Shown here in pieces: positions 43,295 to 53,205 of a DNA stretch of 64,000 nt. The position numbers and the translations under genes were made by a program. Origin of the DNA: Xanthomonas sp. 10-10 (GTDB lineage: Bacteria; Pseudomonadota; Gammaproteobacteria; Xanthomonadales; Xanthomonadaceae); contig NZ_CP144460.1 of assembly GCF_040182365.1 (NCBI RefSeq), forward strand, positions 620,001-684,000. Reading direction: 5' to 3'. Every line of letters begins with the position of its first letter. The stretch's first letter is position 1. Under the pieces are notes generated by a model that had not been told where the DNA came from, ran no database searches, and worked only from the letters and a program-made list of their open reading frames with translations.

Positions 43295-44375
43295 GACGCG
43301 CCTCCAGGGCCATCACTTCGGCGCGCTGGGCCAGCAACTGGGCCGGCGGGTCGCCGTAGAGGTAATCAAACATGGCTTCCACCGGCTGCACCGGGGTATT
43401 GAGATAGGCGTTGACCTCTTCGTCGATACGCGCGCCGCATTCGGCCTTCCACGCGTCTTCCTGCTCCTGGTCCCACAGACCTTGCGCGGTGAGATAAGTC
43501 CTCAGACGCAGCAGCGGTTCGCGCGTCCACGCCTGCTTGACCTCGTCTTCGCCGCGATAGCGGCGCGCATCGTCGGCGGTGGTGTGGTCGGTGAGGCGAT
43601 AGGTCATGAACTCGATCACCGTGCCGCCGTCGCCAGCCAGCGCACGCTCGCGCGCCTGACGCATCGCTTCGAGCACCGCGATCAGGTCGTTGCCGTCCAC
43701 CTGCAGGCAATGCAGGCCGCCGGCCAAACCCTTCTGCGCCAGCGTCTGCGCACCGGTCTGCGCCGAGCGCGGCACCGAAATCGCCCAGCCGTTGTTGATC
43801 ACGCACAGGATCAGCGGCAGCTTGTAGGCGCCGGCCGAATTGAGCGCGGCATAGAAGTCGGTCTTGGAACTGCCGCCATCGCCGCAGCAGGCCACCGCCA
43901 CCTGCGGCTTGTTCTGCAGCTTGAACGACAGCGCCGAGCCGGCCGCATGCAGGCACTGGGTGGAGATCGGCACGCAGATCGGGAAGTCGATGGCCGCATC
44001 GGCATCGCGCGGATAATCGCTGCCGCGCTCGTCGCCGCCCCAATACAGCAGCACGTCGCGCGGACGCACGCCGCGTTCGAACATGGTGCCGTACTCGCGA
44101 TAGCTGGGCGCGAACACATCGCCGCTGCGCATCGACGCACCGATGCCCACATGCGTGGCCTCATGGCCCAGGCAGGCGGCGTAGGTGCCCAGCTTGCCGG
44201 TGCGCTGCAGGGCCACCGACTTGCTGTCGAAGGTGCGCACGAACAGCATGCGCTTGAACAGGGCAAGCAGGGTTTGCGGGTTGGCGGCGTCGGCCGGCAG
44301 GTCGTCGCGGACGAAGTTGCCGTCCGCGTCCATGTACTGCAGATAGTCGATCTGGAACTGCGCGGCTACGCTCAT
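43287..44375 (-). CDS. 2-oxoacid dehydrogenase E1 component, alpha subunit
   Basis: Alpha half of E1, about 362 residues, carrying the thiamine-diphosphate site GDGGSSKTDFYAALNSAGAY then VINNGWAIS (GDG-x-NN motif). The N-terminus FQIDYLQYMDADG and the phosphorylation-loop-like THVGIGASMRSGDVFAPSYR mark the branched-chain type. The start is taken at MSVAAQFQIDY (44375); the longer reading uses a TTG at 44405. First gene of a four-gene operon (E1alpha, E1beta, SH3-like, E2). No E3 gene is in the window. Confidence 0.92.
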   Translation of the reverse strand: MSVAAQFQIDYLQYMDADGNFVRDDLPADAANPQTLLALFKRMLFVRTFDSKSVALQRTGKLGTYAACLGHEATHVGIGASMRSGDVFAPSYREYGTMFERGVRPRDVLLYWGGDERGSDYPRDADAAIDFPICVPISTQCLHAAGSALSFKLQNKPQVAVACCGDGGSSKTDFYAALNSAGAYKLPLILCVINNGWAISVPRSAQTGAQTLAQKGLAGGLHCLQVDGNDLIAVLEAMRQARERALAGDGGTVIEFMTYRLTDHTTADDARRYRGEDEVKQAWTREPLLRLRTYLTAQGLWDQEQEDAWKAECGARIDEEVNAYLNTPVQPVEAMFDYLYGDPPAQLLAQRAEVMALEARHG

Positions 44376-44484
44376 TGCGGCGACACCTTCATCAAGAAGT
44401 TTCAAATGATATGAGTTGCCATGTTAAGGACGGCGAAGCAAAACGCTGTCCTGCACCGCAGCACACAATGATGCTGGGTTGCAC

Positions 44485-44517
44485 AAAAAAAAGGGCGCGG
44501 ACCAGGCCGCGCCCTTT
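44485..44517 (-). terminator. Rho-independent terminator after the secreted nuclease gene
   Basis: A hairpin with stem AAGGGCGCGG / CCGCGCCCTT and a six-base loop, followed on the minus strand by a run of T (A8 on the plus strand at 44485-44492). It lies about 35 bases after the stop of the minus-strand nuclease gene and separates it from the dehydrogenase operon. Confidence 0.85.
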
Positions 44518-44552
44518 GTCGCAGTAAGAAACTGCGACGTGGTGCACTGCGA

Positions 44553-47500
44553 TCAGCGGCGCCCGGCACCGCCTCCGATCGGGGTGACGATCAGCGCCGA
44601 ATCGTTGGCTGGGTTCGCATCCGGTGAGGCCGATGTGGCCCTGGCCTGCACGCGGATCGCACCGTCGGACGGGGTTGGCTTGGCTGCCACGGTCAGCTGG
44701 AACGCCAGCTGCGCGCCCGGCAGCACGACGGCCGCACTGCTGCACAAGAAGCGGGCATTACGCAGCGATTGCACCTGCTTGTCGCAGCGCCAGCCCTGCG
44801 GCGGCACCAACTGCGACAACGCAGACACTGTATTGCCTTCGATCACCAGGCCGGGACGCTGTGCCGGCGCGGCCCCGACGTTGTCCAGCAGCACGCGGTA
44901 GCTGGCGTTGAACGCGGTGGTCGGCAGGCTGGCGGGGCCTTCGAACCGCACCGCCAGGTCGCTGCGCGGCTGCGGCCGTGCCTGCACCACGACGGCCGCG
45001 GTGTCGGTGTTGTTGTCCGGCTGCGGGTCGGGCGACTGAGAGGCCACCGAAGCGGCCAGGGTCAGGGTGCGTCCGGCCAGGTCCGGGCCGGCATCCAGTT
45101 GCACTGCAAAACTCTGCGCAGATCCTGCCGCAAGCACCGGGATATTGCAGGTAAACGTGGTCTGCGTGGCATTGGTCTGGTTCTGGCAGATCCAGCCCGT
45201 CGGGGCAGTCAGGCGCGCCCGTGCCGGCAGGTCGAACACCAACGCCAGCGCAGTGAACGGCGCGCGGTCCGGCCCTCGGTTCTCTACATCCACGGTGTAG
45301 TCGATGCGTTCGCCTTCGACCACCTGGTCGCGCGCGGCGGTGACAGCCACCTGCAAGTCCGCGTTCACCTGCTTGGTCATGCGCAACAGCACCACGGTGG
45401 GATCGTGATCGGACAAGCGCGTGGGCGTGTTGGCATCGTTGCGCGCGGTGCCGGGGAAGTCGGCATTGATGCGCGCATGGCCCACCGACAGCGAGGCGAT
45501 GTTGGGCGCGCGCATCAGCGCAGCGTTGGCCAGGATGTGATCCAGCGACTGCACGTTGCCGTCGAAGGCGTACGAGTAGCTCTGATCGGGCGTGTTGAAC
45601 CAGGTCAGATCGGTGTAGTCCGGCTCGACCAGATCCACGCCGTCGCCGCCCACCACGGTCTGCGCATCCGGCGCCGGTTTGCCGGTGACGGTGCCCATCG
45701 CATCCACGTAGCCGTCGTTGAACTCGAAGGCGTTGAAGTCGCCCATCACCAGCACGTTTTCGTCAGGGTTCAATTGCTGACGCGTCTGCAGCAGGCGCGC
45801 CAGATACTCGGCCTGGGCCTGGCGCTTGGCGCGGATGCGGGTGCCGGCCGCGTCGTCGGTCTCGGCGCCGTTGAGCGAGCGCTGATGCACCACGATGGCG
45901 GTCAGCGGCAGCACGCGGCCATCGGCCTGATGCACGTTGGCAGTGAGCACCAGTGGCGGGCGATCGTTGAGCAGGCTTACGCCACCGCTGGGCTCGGTCC
46001 AGGTGGTGGTCTTGCCTTCCTGGGCGATGGACACCACTTCCACGCGCGGCACACGGCTGGCCACCTCGGCGGTCTTGACCAGGAAGCCGACGTCGATGCC
46101 GCCGACGTCGTTGCCTTCCTGCAGATAGGCCACGTACTGCGGATTGGGCTGCCCGCCGGCCACTGCATCGGCATTGATGCGCGCGGCCAGGGTCTGCAGC
46201 ACGCTGAGGTTTTCCACTTCCACCGTGCCCAGGATGTCGGGTAGATGCAGGTAGCCGCGGATCGCCTGCGAGGCCTTGTTGAGGCGGGCCTGGAACGCGG
46301 CCGGCGTAAGTACCGGTTCGCCGATCGCCGGGTCGTTCTGGTCGTCGAAGAAGCGCTCCATGTTGTAGGTGGCCACGGCCACATCGTCGGCCTGCGGCCG
46401 CGGCGCCGGGCGCGGCAGGTCGGCACCGTTGCAGTAGACCTGCGGGGTGCGTTCCGGGTACAGCGTGTAACGGCGGAAGCTGTAATCCAACGGGCCGGTG
46501 GCACCGATCACCACACAACCCGATGCCAGATCCAGCCGCTCGGCACCCACGCCGGCACTGCCGACGGCGATCACTTCCGGGTTGGTATTCCAGCGCGGCA
46601 CACCGGCAGGGGAGCCGGCCGGCAGCGGGTCGGGCAACTGCACGCCGGGCTCGCGAAAGGCACGCGGTACCCCGGTGACCACGGCATGGAACACGCCATT
46701 GCTGGTTGCCGTGGCGTTGACCTCGTTGACGTTGCCACCGGTGGGCGCATTGACGGTGAGGCTCGGAGCGGTGACGCGCATGCCTTCCAGCGCTTCGAGC
46801 TGGTCGTAGGCACCGTTCGGGTTGGGGAAAAACGGACTCAGCAGCATCGGATCGGGCAACGGGTTGCCGGTCGAATCCAGCAGCACGGTCAACGTGCCGC
46901 CGATCTCGGTCAGCGGCGGCTGGGTCGGGTCGGCGGTGGGCACGTATTCGATCACCGTGCCCTGCACGCGCACCCGGTTGCCGATGGCGGCGGCGTCCGG
47001 CGGTGCGCTGCCGGTGTAGACGTAGACGCCTTCGGAGGTGGCAGGGTCCGCATCGGTTTCGGCAGTGGGTGCCTGCAGGAAGAAGCCGGCGCTGCGGCGT
47101 GCGGTCACGATGCCCGAGGTGGCGACCACCTGGCCTTCCAGCGGCGAGCGTGCGCCCTTGCCCTGGATGGCGTGGATCGGCAGCAGGCTGAAGTCGTCGT
47201 TGAGGAGGGTGCCGGTGGCGCTCAGCGTGGCCGGCAACGCGCCGGTGAGGCCGCTGATCTGCAGCGCGAAGGTCTCGTCGGGCTCGGGCGTGGTATCGCC
47301 CAGCACCTCCACCGCGATGGTGGCACTGCGCTCGCCAGCGGCAATCTGCAGGCTGGTTGCCGGCAAGGCCACGTAGTCGCTGCCCGCCACCGCGGTGCCA
47401 TTGACGGTGGCAGCGGTGAAGCGCACCCCACCCGCACCGGCCGGCTGGCTCAGGCTCAGCGTGAACACGAAGCTGCGGCTGCCGCTGTTGCCTTCGGCCT

Positions 47501-48140
47501 GGCTGACATCGGCCAGCGTGGCGATCGGCTGTCCGCCGCCGCTGCACAGGCGTGCGGTGCTGGCGCTGTTGCGCGGGGCCGGCGTGCCGGTGGCGAAATC
47601 GGCTGCGTTGTTGTCGGTATCGGTGCAACCATCGCCTGCGCGCAGCACCGCCAGCGTGTTGCTGGGGGCCGGCGTGGGCGCGTTGCCCTCGGCACAGCTG
47701 GCATTGCTGCCGTAGCCGACCAGGTCGGCGTTGCCGGTGGGGCAGGCGCCGCTCAGTGCGGCCGCAGTGGTGCTCAGTGCCACCTTGCCGGCCGTGCCGC
47801 TCATGGCCAGGGTTCCGGTGGCATCGGGGGTGGGCAGCGCAATGCTGCCGCCGCTGCCATCGGCCTGCTTGACCAGGTAATACCCGCCGGCCGGCACGCT
47901 GCCTGCTAGCGGGGTGACCTGCCAGCTGCTGCCGGCAGCCGAGGCGTACTGCACCGACCAGCCGTCCAGGCTGACCGTGGTGCTGCTGATGTTGTGCAGC
48001 TCGATGAAATCGCTGCGGAGGGTGGCGCCGCTATTGCCGCCACCGCCGTAGACCTGGCTGATGACGACCTGGGCATTGGCGTGGCCGGCAACTGCCAGCG
48101 CACAGAGAAATACGGCTGCACGACGCTGCAACACATGCAT
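44553..48140 (-). CDS. Secreted ExeM/NucH-type endonuclease with LTD and Calx-beta domains
   Basis: An extracellular nuclease of about 1195 residues. The signal peptide ([20 protein letters not shown], cut after ANA) is followed by a lamin-tail domain ([20 protein letters not shown]). A Calx-beta domain is at about 205-310, then an OB-fold region. The exonuclease/endonuclease/phosphatase domain starts at [14 protein letters not shown] and includes [13 protein letters not shown] and LSDHDPTVV. The last 300 residues are two DUF11-like beta repeats. ExeM-type proteins degrade extracellular DNA, for instance in biofilm. The frame continues to 48833 through simple repeats, but the start is at the signal peptide. 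A clear terminator follows the gene. Confidence 0.88.
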   Translation of the reverse strand: MHVLQRRAAVFLCALAVAGHANAQVVISQVYGGGGNSGATLRSDFIELHNISSTTVSLDGWSVQYASAAGSSWQVTPLAGSVPAGGYYLVKQADGSGGSIALPTPDATGTLAMSGTAGKVALSTTAAALSGACPTGNADLVGYGSNASCAEGNAPTPAPSNTLAVLRAGDGCTDTDNNAADFATGTPAPRNSASTARLCSGGGQPIATLADVSQAEGNSGSRSFVFTLSLSQPAGAGGVRFTAATVNGTAVAGSDYVALPATSLQIAAGERSATIAVEVLGDTTPEPDETFALQISGLTGALPATLSATGTLLNDDFSLLPIHAIQGKGARSPLEGQVVATSGIVTARRSAGFFLQAPTAETDADPATSEGVYVYTGSAPPDAAAIGNRVRVQGTVIEYVPTADPTQPPLTEIGGTLTVLLDSTGNPLPDPMLLSPFFPNPNGAYDQLEALEGMRVTAPSLTVNAPTGGNVNEVNATATSNGVFHAVVTGVPRAFREPGVQLPDPLPAGSPAGVPRWNTNPEVIAVGSAGVGAERLDLASGCVVIGATGPLDYSFRRYTLYPERTPQVYCNGADLPRPAPRPQADDVAVATYNMERFFDDQNDPAIGEPVLTPAAFQARLNKASQAIRGYLHLPDILGTVEVENLSVLQTLAARINADAVAGGQPNPQYVAYLQEGNDVGGIDVGFLVKTAEVASRVPRVEVVSIAQEGKTTTWTEPSGGVSLLNDRPPLVLTANVHQADGRVLPLTAIVVHQRSLNGAETDDAAGTRIRAKRQAQAEYLARLLQTRQQLNPDENVLVMGDFNAFEFNDGYVDAMGTVTGKPAPDAQTVVGGDGVDLVEPDYTDLTWFNTPDQSYSYAFDGNVQSLDHILANAALMRAPNIASLSVGHARINADFPGTARNDANTPTRLSDHDPTVVLLRMTKQVNADLQVAVTAARDQVVEGERIDYTVDVENRGPDRAPFTALALVFDLPARARLTAPTGWICQNQTNATQTTFTCNIPVLAAGSAQSFAVQLDAGPDLAGRTLTLAASVASQSPDPQPDNNTDTAAVVVQARPQPRSDLAVRFEGPASLPTTAFNASYRVLLDNVGAAPAQRPGLVIEGNTVSALSQLVPPQGWRCDKQVQSLRNARFLCSSAAVVLPGAQLAFQLTVAAKPTPSDGAIRVQARATSASPDANPANDSALIVTPIGGGAGRR

Positions 48141-48724
48141 GAGATGAGAGTCCCCTGATCCTTGAGACGTGAAACGCTCCCCTGGTCCGGCCACGTCCCT
48201 GGCCGGCAGCGCCGTTCGATTCTGCATGAATTTGCAGACCTTGGTTGACGATACGGTGACACCGGCGCAGCGGCTGCGACCGCGCGGTCGAAAGCGGTTG
48301 GCTTTTTCAGGAGTGAAGCACCGGTCGGGTACGCCACGGCCTTGCGAGGTCATCCGAGCAAACAGGCCACCGAGCCAACCGGGCGCTGCGGCAATGGCGC
48401 GATGCAGCGGCATACCCGGGTGACCGCGCTGCAGCCACCAGGCAAGTCCCGAACTGCGCCAGTCAGCCGACATGTCTGCACGGCAGGACGCTACGGCAAA
48501 CACTGGAGATGGCGTTGCGGAGACCCAGCTCCAGCGCCGCTCTCGGCAGCCAGACATTCGATCTCCGCCTCCGCCTCCCGCCTCCCGCCTCCGCCTCCCA
48601 TTCCCAATTCCCAATTCCCAATTCCCAATTCCCAATCCCCAATCCCCAATCCCCAATCCCCAATCCCCAATCCCCAATCCCCGCCACTGAGCTACCCTGA
48701 CCGGCCCGATCCACCTGCACTGCC
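48141..48724. other. Divergent intergenic region, nuclease to kynA
   Basis: About 580 bases. The nuclease promoter should be just right of 48140. The stretch 48566-48692 is C-rich simple repeat described separately. The remaining sequence has no convincing gene; an open frame here on the minus strand is only the extension of the nuclease frame. Confidence 0.55.
48598..48692. repeat. Heptanucleotide tandem repeat (CCCAATT / CCCAATC) upstream of kynA
   Basis: About five CCCAATT units run directly into about seven CCCAATC units, preceded by a C-rich tract of GCCTCC words (48566-48600). On the minus strand the second half is GGGGATT repeated, which could form a G-quadruplex. The array ends about 30 bases before the kynA start, inside its likely promoter or leader. 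Confidence 0.88.
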
Positions 48725-49621
48725 ATGCCCGTCGACAAGAACCTGCGTGACCTGGAACCCGGCATCCACACCGACCTGGAGGGGCGGCTGACCTACGGCG
48801 GCTATCTGCGGCTGGACCAGTTGTTGTCCGCACAGCAGCCGCTGTCCGAGCCGGCGCACCACGACGAGATGCTGTTCATCATCCAGCACCAGACCTCCGA
48901 GCTATGGCTCAAGCTGCTGGCGCACGAGCTGCGCGCGGCCATCGTGCATCTGCAGCGCGACGAGGTCTGGCAGTGCCGCAAGGTGCTGGCGCGCAGCAAG
49001 CAGGTGCTGCGCCAGCTCACCGAGCAATGGTCGGTGCTGGAGACGCTGACGCCCAGCGAGTACATGGGCTTTCGCGATGTGCTCGGCCCCTCGTCGGGGT
49101 TCCAGTCGCTGCAATACCGCTACATCGAGTTCCTGCTCGGCAACAAGAATCCGCAGATGCTGCAGGTGTTCGCCTACGACCGGCAGGGCCAGGAGCGCCT
49201 GCGCGAAGTGCTCGAAGCGCCGAGCCTGTACGAAGAATTCCTGCGCTACCTGGCGCGCTTCGGCCACGCGATTCCGCAGCAGTATCAAACCCGCGACTGG
49301 ACCGCCGCGCATGTCGCCGACGACGCCTTGCGCCCGGTGTTCGAGCGCATCTACGAAAACACCGACCGCTACTGGCGCGAATATGCGCTGTGCGAGGACC
49401 TGGTGGATGTGGAAACCCAGTTCCAGCTCTGGCGCTTCCGCCACATGCGCACGGTGATGCGGGTGATCGGCTTCAAGCGCGGCACCGGCGGCTCCAGCGG
49501 CGTGGGATTTTTGCAGCAGGCGCTGGCGCTGACGTTCTTCCCGGAACTGTTCGATGTGCGCACGTCGGTGGGTGTGGAAAGCCGGACGCCGCAAGGCAAT
49601 GCGGACGCTGCCAAGGACTGA
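48725..49621 (+). CDS. kynA: Tryptophan 2,3-dioxygenase
   Basis: Heme enzyme that opens the indole ring of L-tryptophan to N-formylkynurenine, the first step of the kynurenine pathway. 298 residues. The sequence fits the structurally studied X. campestris enzyme closely as I recall it: active-site H55 in [11 protein letters not shown] and proximal heme ligand H240 in RFRHMRTV both fall at the known numbers. The substrate loop [11 protein letters not shown] is present. No kynB or kynU lies beside it. The start has no strong Shine-Dalgarno; a heptad repeat array lies immediately upstream and might influence expression. Confidence 0.95.
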   Translation: MPVDKNLRDLEPGIHTDLEGRLTYGGYLRLDQLLSAQQPLSEPAHHDEMLFIIQHQTSELWLKLLAHELRAAIVHLQRDEVWQCRKVLARSKQVLRQLTEQWSVLETLTPSEYMGFRDVLGPSSGFQSLQYRYIEFLLGNKNPQMLQVFAYDRQGQERLREVLEAPSLYEEFLRYLARFGHAIPQQYQTRDWTAAHVADDALRPVFERIYENTDRYWREYALCEDLVDVETQFQLWRFRHMRTVMRVIGFKRGTGGSSGVGFLQQALALTFFPELFDVRTSVGVESRTPQGNADAAKD

Positions 49622-49745
49622 TTCAGGGCGACACGCCGAGCAGCGCGCCAAGCTGAGCAAGGGACATGCTAGGGAGGGGGCAAGCCGGGCAGGGCAACGC
49701 TGAGCGCGGCGAAAGCCAGGCAATGCAGTGAGTCGTAGCGCGCTC

Positions 49746-49850
49746 AAGCCCCGCTCCCCTGGGACGAAAGGCACGGCTTGCGCGCTAATGGCGCGCGCGG
49801 CGTGGAGCGAGTGCGGGTCGGGGCGCGCAGCTTGGGGGTGAGGTTACGGG
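49746..49850 (+). repeat. Solo copy of the DUF559-unit arm
   Basis: Begins AAGCCCCGCTCCCC, continues through CTTGCGCGC, GGCGCG, CGTGGAGCG and CGGGGCGCG, and ends GGGGTGAGGTTACGG. The same words occur in the same order in the left arm of the nuclease unit at 54436-54555. No nuclease gene follows here. Confidence 0.7.
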
Positions 49851-49925
49851 TAAGGGCGTTATTCCCAGGGACCAGCCACCGTGCCAATGCTGGGATATCG
49901 GCAACCGGCACCGCCCGGCGACTTC

Positions 49926-49970
49926 GCACCCTCATCCGCCCTTCGGGCATCTTCTCCCGACGGGAGAAGG
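49926..49970. repeat. Palindromic repeat of the CTTCTCCCG class
   Basis: Reads ACCCTCATCCGCCCTTCGGG and then CTTCTCCC-GAC-GGGAGAAG, two small hairpins in tandem. A close relative lies inside the E2 gene at 40954-41000, and decayed relatives lie around 26208-26460. Confidence 0.75.
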
Positions 49971-50217
49971 GAGAAGGTACAGACGTTCGATCGTGTGCGG
50001 CAGCTTCATCCTTGGTCTGCCGTTAACACAGCCAAGACTCAACCAATCCCAATCCCGAATCCCGAATCCCGACAAAATCGTCACTTCCCGCCCACCGCCA
50101 TCAGGTCGTCGACTCCGGCGAATTTGACGCGTACATGACGTCTAAGTGATCCTCGCGCGTCGCCCAGGGTTCCGCCCTGGGGCACCCAGCCATTACTGAA
50201 TACGCAAGGGACACCAC

Positions 50218-51738
50218 ATGAGCGTTGACGCAACTGCGCCGACATCCGCTTCCACTCCGCCGCAGCCGCCTGCGCCTCCCGAGTTCCCCACGCTGCTTGG
50301 CCACCCCCGGCCGCTGTGGATGCTGTTCATGACCGAGTTCTGGGAACGCTTTGCGTTCTACGGCATTCGCTGGGCGCTGGTGCTGTACATCGTGGCGCAG
50401 TTCTTTGGCGGCGACGCCACCGGCCAGGCACCGGCCGGACGTACCTACGGCGCATATCTGGCGCTGGTGTATGCGGCGGCGATCTTCGGCGGTTATGTGG
50501 CCGACCGCGTGCTCGGTTACCAGCGCTCGATCCTGGTGGGCGCAGCAGTGATGGCGACCGGCCTGTTCCTGATCGCCATCCCAGACCACACCATGTTCGA
50601 GATCGGTCTGGCGACCGTGGTGGTGGGCAACGGCTTGTTCAAGCCAAACATCTCCACCATGGTCGGCAAGCTGTATTCGGTGGCCGATCCGCGCCGCGAC
50701 AGCGGCTTCACCATCTTCTACATGGGCATCAACCTGGGCGCGATGATTTCGCCGGTGTTGACCCAGCTGCTGGCCGAGAAGGTGTTCGGCACCCAGGCCA
50801 TGCCGTCGTACAAGATGGTGTTCATGGCCTCCGGCGCGGGCATGCTGATCAGCCTGGTGTGGTTCTGGATCGGCCGTGCCCAGCTCAAGGGCATTGGCGC
50901 GCCGGCACCGAACGCGCAGGGCATCGGCCGCGTGCTGATGGTGCTGGCCGGCTGCGTACTGGCGATTCCGGTGGTGTATTTCCTGCTGGCCGTCGGTGCC
51001 GATGTGCTGCAGATCGTGCTGACGGTGCTGTTCATCGGCCTGTCGGTGATGCTGCTGGTCGAAGGCATCCGCGAGGGCAAGGTGCAGCGCGACAAGGTGA
51101 TCGCGATGCTGATCATCTTCGCCTTCAACGTGTTGTTCTGGATGTTCTTCGAACAGGCCGGCAGCTCGTTCACCTTCCTGGCCGACAACATCGTCAACCG
51201 CAATTTCGGCGAGTGGACCTTCCCGACCGCGTGGTTCCAGTCGGTCAACTCGATCGCCATCATTGCGCTGGCGCCGGTCATCGCCTGGATCTGGGTCAAG
51301 TCCGGCCGCTTCAATCCGTCGATTCCGCGCAAGTTCGGCCTGGGCCTGCTGTTCAACGGCCTGGCCTTCCTGCTGCTGATGTTTGCCTTGTCCAGCCTGG
51401 TCAACGACGCCGGCAAGATCCCGTTCTGGACCTTGTTCATGGTCTACGTCATCCAGTCGGTGGGCGAGCTGTGCCTGTCGCCGATCGGGTTGTCGATGGT
51501 GACCAAGCTGGCACCGGTGCGCCTGGTCGGTTTCGGCATGGGTGGCTGGTTCTTGTCCACCGGCATCGGTAACAACCTGTCGGGTATCTTTGCCGGCCAT
51601 GTCAGCGGAAGCGAAGGCATGAGCGTGTCCTCGGCGCTGGGCGGGTATACCTTCGGGTTTTGGGCGCTGGTGGGCGCCGGTGCGCTGCTGTTCCTGATCG
51701 CGCCGCTGATCAACAAACTGATGCATGGTGTGAAGTGA
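50218..51738 (+). CDS. POT-family proton-dependent peptide transporter
   Basis: A 506-residue inner-membrane importer of di- and tripeptides (PTR2/DtpT type). The proton-coupling signature is EFWERFAFYGIRWALVLYI in the first helix, and GYVADRVLGYQRSIL, NIGLFKPNIS-like GNGLFKPNISTM and FTIFYMGINLGA are family marks. About 12-14 hydrophobic helices are visible, with FNVLFWMFFEQAGSS in the seventh. RBS AAGGG precedes the ATG. The next gene starts 11 bases on, so the two are co-transcribed up to the terminator at 52362. Confidence 0.92.
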   Translation: MSVDATAPTSASTPPQPPAPPEFPTLLGHPRPLWMLFMTEFWERFAFYGIRWALVLYIVAQFFGGDATGQAPAGRTYGAYLALVYAAAIFGGYVADRVLGYQRSILVGAAVMATGLFLIAIPDHTMFEIGLATVVVGNGLFKPNISTMVGKLYSVADPRRDSGFTIFYMGINLGAMISPVLTQLLAEKVFGTQAMPSYKMVFMASGAGMLISLVWFWIGRAQLKGIGAPAPNAQGIGRVLMVLAGCVLAIPVVYFLLAVGADVLQIVLTVLFIGLSVMLLVEGIREGKVQRDKVIAMLIIFAFNVLFWMFFEQAGSSFTFLADNIVNRNFGEWTFPTAWFQSVNSIAIIALAPVIAWIWVKSGRFNPSIPRKFGLGLLFNGLAFLLLMFALSSLVNDAGKIPFWTLFMVYVIQSVGELCLSPIGLSMVTKLAPVRLVGFGMGGWFLSTGIGNNLSGIFAGHVSGSEGMSVSSALGGYTFGFWALVGAGALLFLIAPLINKLMHGVK

Positions 51739-51749
51739 GGAGAAAAGCG

Positions 51750-52340
51750 ATGCCGAGCAACCCCATTGTCTGTGGCCTGCTGCTGGCCGGCCTGTTGAGC
51801 GCCTGCGGGCAACACGCCGAGCAACAGGAGGCGCCACGGCCGCTGGATACGTCGATGCAGAAGCCACCCAGTGCCGACCCCAGCCAGCCGGTGTCCTCGG
51901 GCAATACGCCGACTGCTGCCGATATCGCGGCAGCGGCCGCGCTCAATGCGCAGTACGACCCGTCGCGCGATCCGGCTGCCGATCTGGAAACGGCCAAGGT
52001 GGAGGCCAAGCGCGGTGGCAAGCGCATCGTGCTCAATGTTGGCAATGCCGCCTGCGAGCCGTGCAAGGCGCTGGACGAGCTGATGGGCGGCGACGCCGAG
52101 CTGCGCAGCTTCCGCGATGCGCACTTTGTGGTGGTCAAGGTCAATCGCGATGCGGCCAACGAAAACGCCACGTTCCTGTCGCAGTTCGCCCAGCTCAACG
52201 ACTACCCGTCGCTGCTGGTGCTGGACAACGACGGCAAGCTGCTGACCACCCAGACCAGCCCGGAGCTGCGCAAGGGCGAAGGCTTCGATCGCAAGAAGCT
52301 GTTCGATTTCCTCAAGCAATGGGCGCCGCCGGAAGCCTGA
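51750..52340 (+). CDS. Thioredoxin-like lipoprotein
   Basis: About 196 residues. A lipoprotein signal ends LLSAC, so the protein should be membrane-anchored and face the periplasm. A Pro/Ser-rich linker precedes a thioredoxin fold with the redox pair in NAACEPCKALDEL, and the cis-proline loop is NDYPSLLVLDNDG. This could reduce or oxidise cysteines of periplasmic proteins; the partner is unknown. The start (ATG at 51750) follows GAGGAGAAAAGCG. It forms a two-gene unit with the peptide transporter and is followed by a strong terminator. Confidence 0.85.
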   Translation: MPSNPIVCGLLLAGLLSACGQHAEQQEAPRPLDTSMQKPPSADPSQPVSSGNTPTAADIAAAAALNAQYDPSRDPAADLETAKVEAKRGGKRIVLNVGNAACEPCKALDELMGGDAELRSFRDAHFVVVKVNRDAANENATFLSQFAQLNDYPSLLVLDNDGKLLTTQTSPELRKGEGFDRKKLFDFLKQWAPPEA

Positions 52341-52361
52341 TGCGCTGCGAGCGCGTTGTAC

Positions 52362-52391
52362 AAAAAACCCCGCATTGCTGCGGGGTTTTTT
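52362..52391 (+). terminator. Rho-independent terminator after the transporter/thioredoxin unit
   Basis: A perfect 13-base stem (AAAAAACCCCGCA / TGCGGGGTTTTTT) around TTGC, ending in a T-run. The flanking A and T runs make it usable in both directions, so it may also limit transcripts coming from the convergent MarR gene. Confidence 0.93.
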
Positions 52392-52594
52392 GTATGCGTC
52401 AGTCCAGGTGCGGTGTCTGACGGGCACGCAGACGCACATGGGCACTGCATGCGATGCCGGGCGATGTGAGCGGCTTTGGCAGTGCTGCCTGCAACAACAC
52501 AGTGCCCGCAGCGATTGCATAACCCCCCAGCGGGGTCGACATCAGCCAGCGCAGTGCCGCACGAACGCCATCGGATCGCACTGCAGAGCCAAGC

Positions 52595-53083
52595 TCAGTC
52601 CTTGCCCGCCATGCGCGGTAGCCCATCCTTGGCCAGCCGGTCGATCAACCGTTCCAGCAATTGCTGTTCCTCGTCACTGAACACCGACATCAGCCGTTGT
52701 TCCATTTCGTTGACCAGCGGTGCGACGGTTTCGTACACCTGGCGTCCGGCCGGCGACAGCGCCAGCATCGAGCGGCGGCGGTCGTCGCCGTGGGTCTCGC
52801 GGCGGATGAAGCCACGTTCCAGCAGGCGCGCCACCGCGCGACTCACTGCAACTTTGTCCATCGCGGTGCGGTCGGAGACCTCACTGGCCGAAGAACCCGG
52901 ATACAGCGCCAGGATGGTGATCACCCGCCACTCGGGAATGGCCATGCCGTAGCGGTCGCCGTAGACCTTGGCGATGTTGGCACTGATGCGGTTGGACAGC
53001 ACGCTGAGGCGATACGGCAGGAACTGCTCGAGGTTGAGCAGCACGGGGTGTTGCGGCGCATTGGAGGTGTCGTGATCGCTCAT
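52595..53083 (-). CDS. MarR-family transcriptional regulator, probably of tyrosine catabolism
   Basis: About 162 residues with the MarR winged helix-turn-helix: YGMAIPEWRVITILALYPGS, then SDRTAMDKVAVSRAVARLLERGF and the wing HGDDRRRSMLALS. The start is placed at MSDHDTSN (53083); the frame continues upstream into the hppD promoter region without family resemblance. It is divergent from hppD with 122 bases between, a common arrangement for a regulator of that gene. MarR proteins answering to aromatic acids such as homogentisate are known in other bacteria; the ligand here is inferred. Confidence 0.86.
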   Translation of the reverse strand: MSDHDTSNAPQHPVLLNLEQFLPYRLSVLSNRISANIAKVYGDRYGMAIPEWRVITILALYPGSSASEVSDRTAMDKVAVSRAVARLLERGFIRRETHGDDRRRSMLALSPAGRQVYETVAPLVNEMEQRLMSVFSDEEQQLLERLIDRLAKDGLPRMAGKD

Positions 53084-53105
53084 GTTGCACTGTGTCTTGA
53101 TTTTG

Positions 53106-53119
53106 GTTTCATTTGCAAC
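53106..53119. promoter_or_regulatory. Imperfect palindrome GTTTCATTTGCAAC, candidate MarR operator
   Basis: Half-sites GTTTCA and TGCAAC, pairing with one mismatch, lie midway between the divergent MarR and hppD genes. Another GTTGCA half-site occurs at 53084-53089 beside the MarR start codon. Placement suits repression of both genes. Confidence 0.45.
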
Positions 53120-53205
53120 TACAAACGAGGGGTGGCCTGCGCATTCTCGCGGGTCTTCTGCCACCCCGCATAGCCCTGCGGGCCGCCTAGCGTGGAGAAA
53201 CGACG

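Larger units (their letters stand above)
49622..50217. other. Intergenic region with two repeat types
   Basis: About 600 bases between kynA and the peptide transporter gene. It contains a solo copy of the DUF559-unit arm (49746-49850) and a CTTCTCCCG hairpin repeat (49926-49970). No gene is convincing; the open frames here are translations of the repeats. The transporter promoter should lie in 50040-50200. Confidence 0.6.

Noticed and set aside
44376-44405. TTG start giving ten extra residues on E1alpha
   Set aside because: The ATG at 44375 matches the usual beginning of this subunit and needs no rare start codon.
48141-48833. N-terminal extension of the secreted nuclease through the heptad array
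   Set aside because: The translation is a simple Gly-Ile-Asp-Trp repeat and would bury the clear signal peptide that begins at 48140.
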